From JAALKW01 sp963974485 (lineage in GTDB: Bacteria > Pseudomonadota > Gammaproteobacteria > Legionellales > Legionellaceae), in assembly GCA_963974485.1 (NCBI GenBank), contig CAXBBS010000003.1, forward strand, positions 124,001-188,000: DNA of 64,000 bases. Direction: 5' to 3'. A program made the position numbers and the translations under genes. Each line of letters opens with the position of its first letter. The first letter of the stretch is position 1. Below are positions 60,578-64,000 of this stretch, piece after piece. Under the pieces are notes generated by a model that was given only the letters and a program-made list of their open reading frames with translations, did no database searches and had not been told where the DNA came from.

Positions 60578-61140
60578 TGAGCAGAGCCTAAAATATCATG
60601 GAACTCAGAATCAATAGGCACCTTAAACCCATCGGCCAGCATATTTGCAAACGTTGCAAAAGACGCCATGGCAATAATCTCCTGAAGTTCTTGCTCATTT
60701 ATGCCTAACCCTCTAATTTGATCATAATCAACTTGCTCTACCTGAGGAGGACGCGTTGCAACTTTAATTGCAAATAAAATAATATCTCTATTTCGTGCGG
60801 GCTTTATAGCATGAATATCCTCTAATAGATTTTCTTTTGTTACTGAATCTACACCTAAGATAGTGCAAAATGCTAAATGAGCAGACTCACAATATTCACA
60901 CTTATTTTCTTTTGAAATAGCAGTAAAAATCATCTCTTTCAAGGTTCTTGGCAATACCCCATTGATTAAAATTGTTTTAGCCGCAACCCACGTGGATTCT
61001 AAAAGGTCGGGTCTACCTGCTTGTATTTTGAAAAAGTTAGGAACAAAGTCAATTTGAAAACACTTGCGAATATCTTTATAAATTGCAGCTACCTTATCGC
61101 ATGCTTCCCGCTCGTCAATGAGCTCAATAGATTTATTCAT
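60574..61140 (-). CDS. AhpD-like carboxymuconolactone decarboxylase-family protein
   Basis: 188 residues. The redox pair is in ENKCEYCESAHLAF (Cys-x2-Cys with His), on the helix typical of AhpD; the rest is all-helical. Such proteins are peroxidase-linked disulfide reductases or decarboxylases. Because it is translated with a GGDEF enzyme, it may supply a redox signal or protect the cell; that link is inference. Confidence 0.85.
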   Translation of the reverse strand: MNKSIELIDEREACDKVAAIYKDIRKCFQIDFVPNFFKIQAGRPDLLESTWVAAKTILINGVLPRTLKEMIFTAISKENKCEYCESAHLAFCTILGVDSVTKENLLEDIHAIKPARNRDIILFAIKVATRPPQVEQVDYDQIRGLGINEQELQEIIAMASFATFANMLADGFKVPIDSEFHDILGSAQ

Positions 61141-61472
61141 GTGTGTCCTTATAAATTATTTATTTCATAATCATTCGATAAGCAGCCCAGATTAAAGTCT
61201 TACACAAAAATACATTCATTTCCAGGTACGGGCTTAGGGCGCAAAACAAAGTTACTTCACTAATAATCAACGCTCATTCAGGAGATCCCAAAATGACATA
61301 TCACATGCCTTAGTACGACGTGATGTGTTGTTGTGAATCAATAAAAAATGGAGCAAACCAAAAGCAATTAATGCGTTATTGCATTGAAAATGCTGACCTT
61401 GACAAGAGCAAGTCATGGATGTGAGGATACGCGGCTCTAAATTTATAAAAATAAAAAAGGATTTTTAATTTT
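61141..61472. other. Intergenic region without a full gene
   Basis: 332 nt between divergent genes. It holds one good ribosome site (AGGAGAT, about 61279-61285) before a six-codon frame MTYHMP-stop at about 61292, either a leader peptide or a relic, and an AAGGA site 11 nt before the Vps62-like ATG. No clear promoter or RNA structure was found. Confidence 0.4.
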
Positions 61473-62897
61473 ATGCATCAAAAATATTTATCGACATCTG
61501 TGGCCGTCCTAGCGCTCGCAATATCTAACTCAGCAACCGCTGGCTCAAAATATACGATCAACTTGGATAGTGATTTTATCAAGACCTTTTCAAGCCTTGG
61601 TTATAAAATTCAAGCGAGACAAGGATGCCAGTTACACTCCGGGAGCTGGACACACAATAATTCTAGCGAGCAAAGCGTTCTGGATGATAAATCACACTAT
61701 ATTTTAACGACCTCAAGATGTAAAAAAGACCCCGGGCAAAATAATCGTACACGGGATGTCAGGTATGTAGAGGTCAAGTTTAATAAAAAAGGGAAACCCA
61801 CCCACAGTTGTAAATTTAACATTAAAACCGGTGACGCAAGTGCTACCAGAAGCTTCAATGTAAATATGTTCAATTGTGACCGTGCAGGCTTTTATAAAAA
61901 TTTTCTTGCAAGCCAAGCCAATGACAATCTCACGGCGACCCTAAAAAATATCCCCAATGAAAAAATCAATGAGATCGCCCCAACAACGTATCTTTGCGAC
62001 ATAAAAGAATCGCCTGAAACCCAAGATACAAGACCATTCAAAGTAGAAGATTTTCTTAATTATGTTGATTACTATAATACCAACGACGAATTGGTCAAGC
62101 ACAAGCCGGCACCAACCGACTTATCCAATCAAGATGGCTACCTAAAATCAGCCGATAAAGCCAGTCTTTTGGGTGAACAAGACGTCAACAACGCCCCGTA
62201 TTATATTAGAATTAAAAGCTATGCTGTAAAAGACCAACCATCAATAAGCGCGGGTTTTGTCGATATCCAGTATTGGAATTTTTATGGTTTAAATGCCCCC
62301 CAATTTTTTAGGCTCGGAGGCGATTTTGTATCCAGCAAGAATTTTGTTTGGAAAAATTTTGCTTATCATGAAGGCGATTGGGAGCATATTACCGTACGGG
62401 TCAACGACACGTATGACAAAATATTAGGTGTTTTTTATGCCGGACATGGTGGTGGCCACTGGGTGGCTGGAAATAAAATAAGCTACGATGCCGGACATCC
62501 AAAAGCCTATTCTGCTTGCAACTCTCATGCCTCGAACGAAAAGAAAGAAATATTTAATGAAGAAAGCATTGCTTGGGAAGGCGTTAATATTGGTTCCGTT
62601 TGTGGTATCTGGTTAAAAGCGATTGATAACGGCTCTCACAGCACCATCCCTTGGACACCTTGGAAAAATAACAATACGGTTCGTTTAGATGATCCTAACA
62701 CGGCTCCAGCATGGATTAACTATCAAGGGCAATATGGGCCAGACCGAGTCAATGATGCCGTTGCTATTGTTGGACAGGGAGGCAATACAGCTGCCTGCTT
62801 AAAATCTTTTTCTCAGTATGCTCCGTCCAAACTCAAGAATTCTGGTGGCCCCAAAAACCCTAACTATCAATCAAAATTCTGGAGTAAAATTGAATAG
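61473..62897 (+). CDS. Exported Vps62-like (DUF946) protein
   Basis: 474 residues with a signal peptide (VAVLALAISNSATAGS). The C-terminal 250 residues match the Vps62/DUF946 family best known in fungi and plants: FVDIQYWNFYGLNAP, YHEGDWEHITVRV, GVFYAGHGGGHWV and AYSACNSHASNEKKE, and the end NYQGQYGPDRVNDA. The N-terminal 200 residues are a cysteine-bearing beta region of unknown type. Enzymatic role unknown. The Sec signal plus a GspC-like protein in the genome makes it a candidate type II secretion substrate. Confidence 0.82.
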   Translation: MHQKYLSTSVAVLALAISNSATAGSKYTINLDSDFIKTFSSLGYKIQARQGCQLHSGSWTHNNSSEQSVLDDKSHYILTTSRCKKDPGQNNRTRDVRYVEVKFNKKGKPTHSCKFNIKTGDASATRSFNVNMFNCDRAGFYKNFLASQANDNLTATLKNIPNEKINEIAPTTYLCDIKESPETQDTRPFKVEDFLNYVDYYNTNDELVKHKPAPTDLSNQDGYLKSADKASLLGEQDVNNAPYYIRIKSYAVKDQPSISAGFVDIQYWNFYGLNAPQFFRLGGDFVSSKNFVWKNFAYHEGDWEHITVRVNDTYDKILGVFYAGHGGGHWVAGNKISYDAGHPKAYSACNSHASNEKKEIFNEESIAWEGVNIGSVCGIWLKAIDNGSHSTIPWTPWKNNNTVRLDDPNTAPAWINYQGQYGPDRVNDAVAIVGQGGNTAACLKSFSQYAPSKLKNSGGPKNPNYQSKFWSKIE

Positions 62898-62935
62898 AGA
62901 TATTCAACCTCAATCTGTGAGCCTCTATGTGGCTC
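62890..62935. terminator. Hairpins after the Vps62-like gene
   Basis: TTGAAT/ATTCAA (62890-62895, 62902-62907) at the stop codon and GAGCC/GGCTC (62919-62923, 62931-62935) followed by a run of C. The second is a plausible terminator; T tract absent. Confidence 0.4.
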
Positions 62936-62975
62936 CCCCCCCTCCCACTCATTGATGCTTGTCTACCTGTAAGTA

Positions 62976-64000
62976 TTATCTGAACTGCATTGAACAAGCA
63001 TTGCTCGCAATTTCTTGCTCTGTGATGCGCTCTAAGCGCTCCAGAGCATTCATCGACAACGCCCCATCCGGATGGCCTATTCTAAACTCAAGTTCATGTT
63101 CTAAAAGAACGGGCCAAAATTCTGCCGCATTAGAACCCTCCCTCGCGACAACAGCACCTCGCGCAGCGGCCATAAATTGTTCATCCGTGATTGTATGTGA
63201 CAATACAACTAACGTATTCGCTTTTATGTTTGATGTAACCACTCCAATCCATACAAGATCCATAGCACGATGCAGCTGAACGACATTACCTTCGGGCAAT
63301 CCATCAATCATTGCATAATGTTGCCATGCTTTGGCGTATCGAGGATAAAGCAACGTGCCTTGCAACCCAGAAAGACTGGCTTTAATTTGCATGGTTGACA
63401 ACATAAGCATGGTGCCACGACAAGACTTAAGTCGTGTATTCAAAGAACAACTAATAGGCTCATGCAACGATAAACGATGTTGCTTGGAAAGTGATTTTGA
63501 TATCCAAAACAAAACCTCTGAAGGCATATTCGGCTGAACTTCAACAACACATCGTGGCGTAAGATGCTTGAGCGTATGTTCAATCACAGAGAGCTGTATA
63601 CGATCACTATCATAAAACGTTAACCTCGCGCCTTTTTTCAAATAAAAGGCAATCGTACCCATACTTTTTTTTGACATGCAGGGCCTGAGCGCAAGAAGTG
63701 ATTGCGTATTCATGTTAGACGCAAGTGCCGTAAGCTGTGGTAATGAAAGTAAGGGGTCTAAAATAATCACCCCACCTGCTGAACATGATTGCGCTGTAGC
63801 TTGTAGTTGTTCATGACTTAACTCATGATCTAACAACAACATCACACCAAACGGTAATTCAGAGGCCACCTGACGAATCATATCAAGCGACAATGCTGGA
63901 TCTAAACTAACGACAAACCCTAGAGATGTCGATCTGACCATGTGAATAATATCTTCATCTGGCCAAGACGCGCAGAGATTCACATGCGCATCATACTTAA
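62976..64000 (-). CDS. Repeat protein, 5' end outside the window
   Basis: At least 340 residues; the frame stays open to the window edge (position 64000), so the start is missing and the GTG at 63983 is not necessarily real. It contains a succession of about 28-residue units of the form LSxxxLxxxAxxLxxGVxLxLDPxLS (e.g. LSLDMIRQVASELPFGVMLL, HEQLQATAQSCSAGGVIILD, LPQLTALASNMNTQSLLALR), an alpha/beta repeat like leucine-rich repeats without the exact LRR consensus. The C-terminal 130 residues are unlike the repeats. No known function; repeat proteins of this type in Legionellales are often effectors. Confidence 0.75.
   Translation of the reverse strand, partial: KYDAHVNLCASWPDEDIIHMVRSTSLGFVVSLDPALSLDMIRQVASELPFGVMLLLDHELSHEQLQATAQSCSAGGVIILDPLLSLPQLTALASNMNTQSLLALRPCMSKKSMGTIAFYLKKGARLTFYDSDRIQLSVIEHTLKHLTPRCVVEVQPNMPSEVLFWISKSLSKQHRLSLHEPISCSLNTRLKSCRGTMLMLSTMQIKASLSGLQGTLLYPRYAKAWQHYAMIDGLPEGNVVQLHRAMDLVWIGVVTSNIKANTLVVLSHTITDEQFMAAARGAVVAREGSNAAEFWPVLLEHELEFRIGHPDGALSMNALERLERITEQEIASNACSMQFR

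Noticed and set aside
1..64000. CRISPR arrays, tRNA, rRNA, insertion sequences
   Set aside because: No regularly spaced direct repeats, no cloverleaf-like segment in the intergenic gaps and no transposase or integrase reading frame was seen.

Overview
The window looks like a chromosomal piece of a moderately AT-rich gammaproteobacterium, most likely of the order Legionellales (Legionella/Coxiella-like; genus not assigned). The reasons are the mixture of a gammaproteobacterial core (hslVU, rpsT, dapD-dapE, murA-ibaG-mla, kdsD, a GspC/LspC-type type II secretion protein), a phagosomal-transporter-like MFS carrier beside deoB, a Legionella ProA-like M4 metalloprotease, and many eukaryote-like or orphan proteins (ankyrin, ARM-repeat kinase, NUDT9-like Nudix, Vps62-like, long helical-repeat proteins) of the kind that are Dot/Icm effectors in that order. 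No Dot/Icm structural gene, rRNA, tRNA or CRISPR array was found here, so effector status is inference.

Layout. 0-12 kb: a giant helical-repeat protein, a small operon (DUF6194, Nudix, tehB) with a good promoter, an ArsC-like gene, three orphan proteins and an ankyrin protein. 12-22 kb: tag, hslU-hslV, a Zur-like regulator, deoB, an MFS carrier, a membrane protein with a PmrA-like box, rpsT, asmA and mutY. 22-25.6 kb: an accessory block (RelBE-type toxin-antitoxin pair, truncated ParB-like gene, umuCD) lying between mutY and a decayed second copy of the mutY 3' end; the block also holds a DnaA-box inverted repeat and a dif-like sequence, so it looks like an integrated plasmid-like element. 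25.6-28.6 kb: three exported proteins, a Sel1 lipoprotein and a GspC-like protein. 28.8-32 kb: a metB-like gene, dapD, dapE. 31.9-36 kb: a tightly overlapping four-gene cassette (C39-like peptidase, RimK-like ATP-grasp, GCS2 ligase, N-formylglutamate amidohydrolase-like) that looks like a peptide/amide-forming pathway. 36-50 kb: ankyrin-like protein, BPL_N-like exported protein, ARM-kinase fusion, dicarboxylate symporter, three minor-pilin genes (one only 56 codons), a WbpM-type sugar dehydratase, a NUDT9-like protein, an 814-residue orphan with a GC-rich tail, and a ProA-like protease. 50-59.5 kb: recD2, nif3-like, murA, ibaG, mlaBCDEF and divergent kdsD (envelope lipid and LPS functions). 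59.5-64 kb: GGDEF protein, AhpD-like protein, exported Vps62-like protein, and a repeat protein cut by the window edge.

Several starts were revised from the sequence: mutY has no ATG/GTG/TTG that keeps its catalytic Glu and seems to start at CTG; the ankyrin gene starts at a GTG downstream of its promoter; mlaF, mlaE, hslU, the DUF6194 gene and several exported proteins start downstream of the longest possible reading frame.
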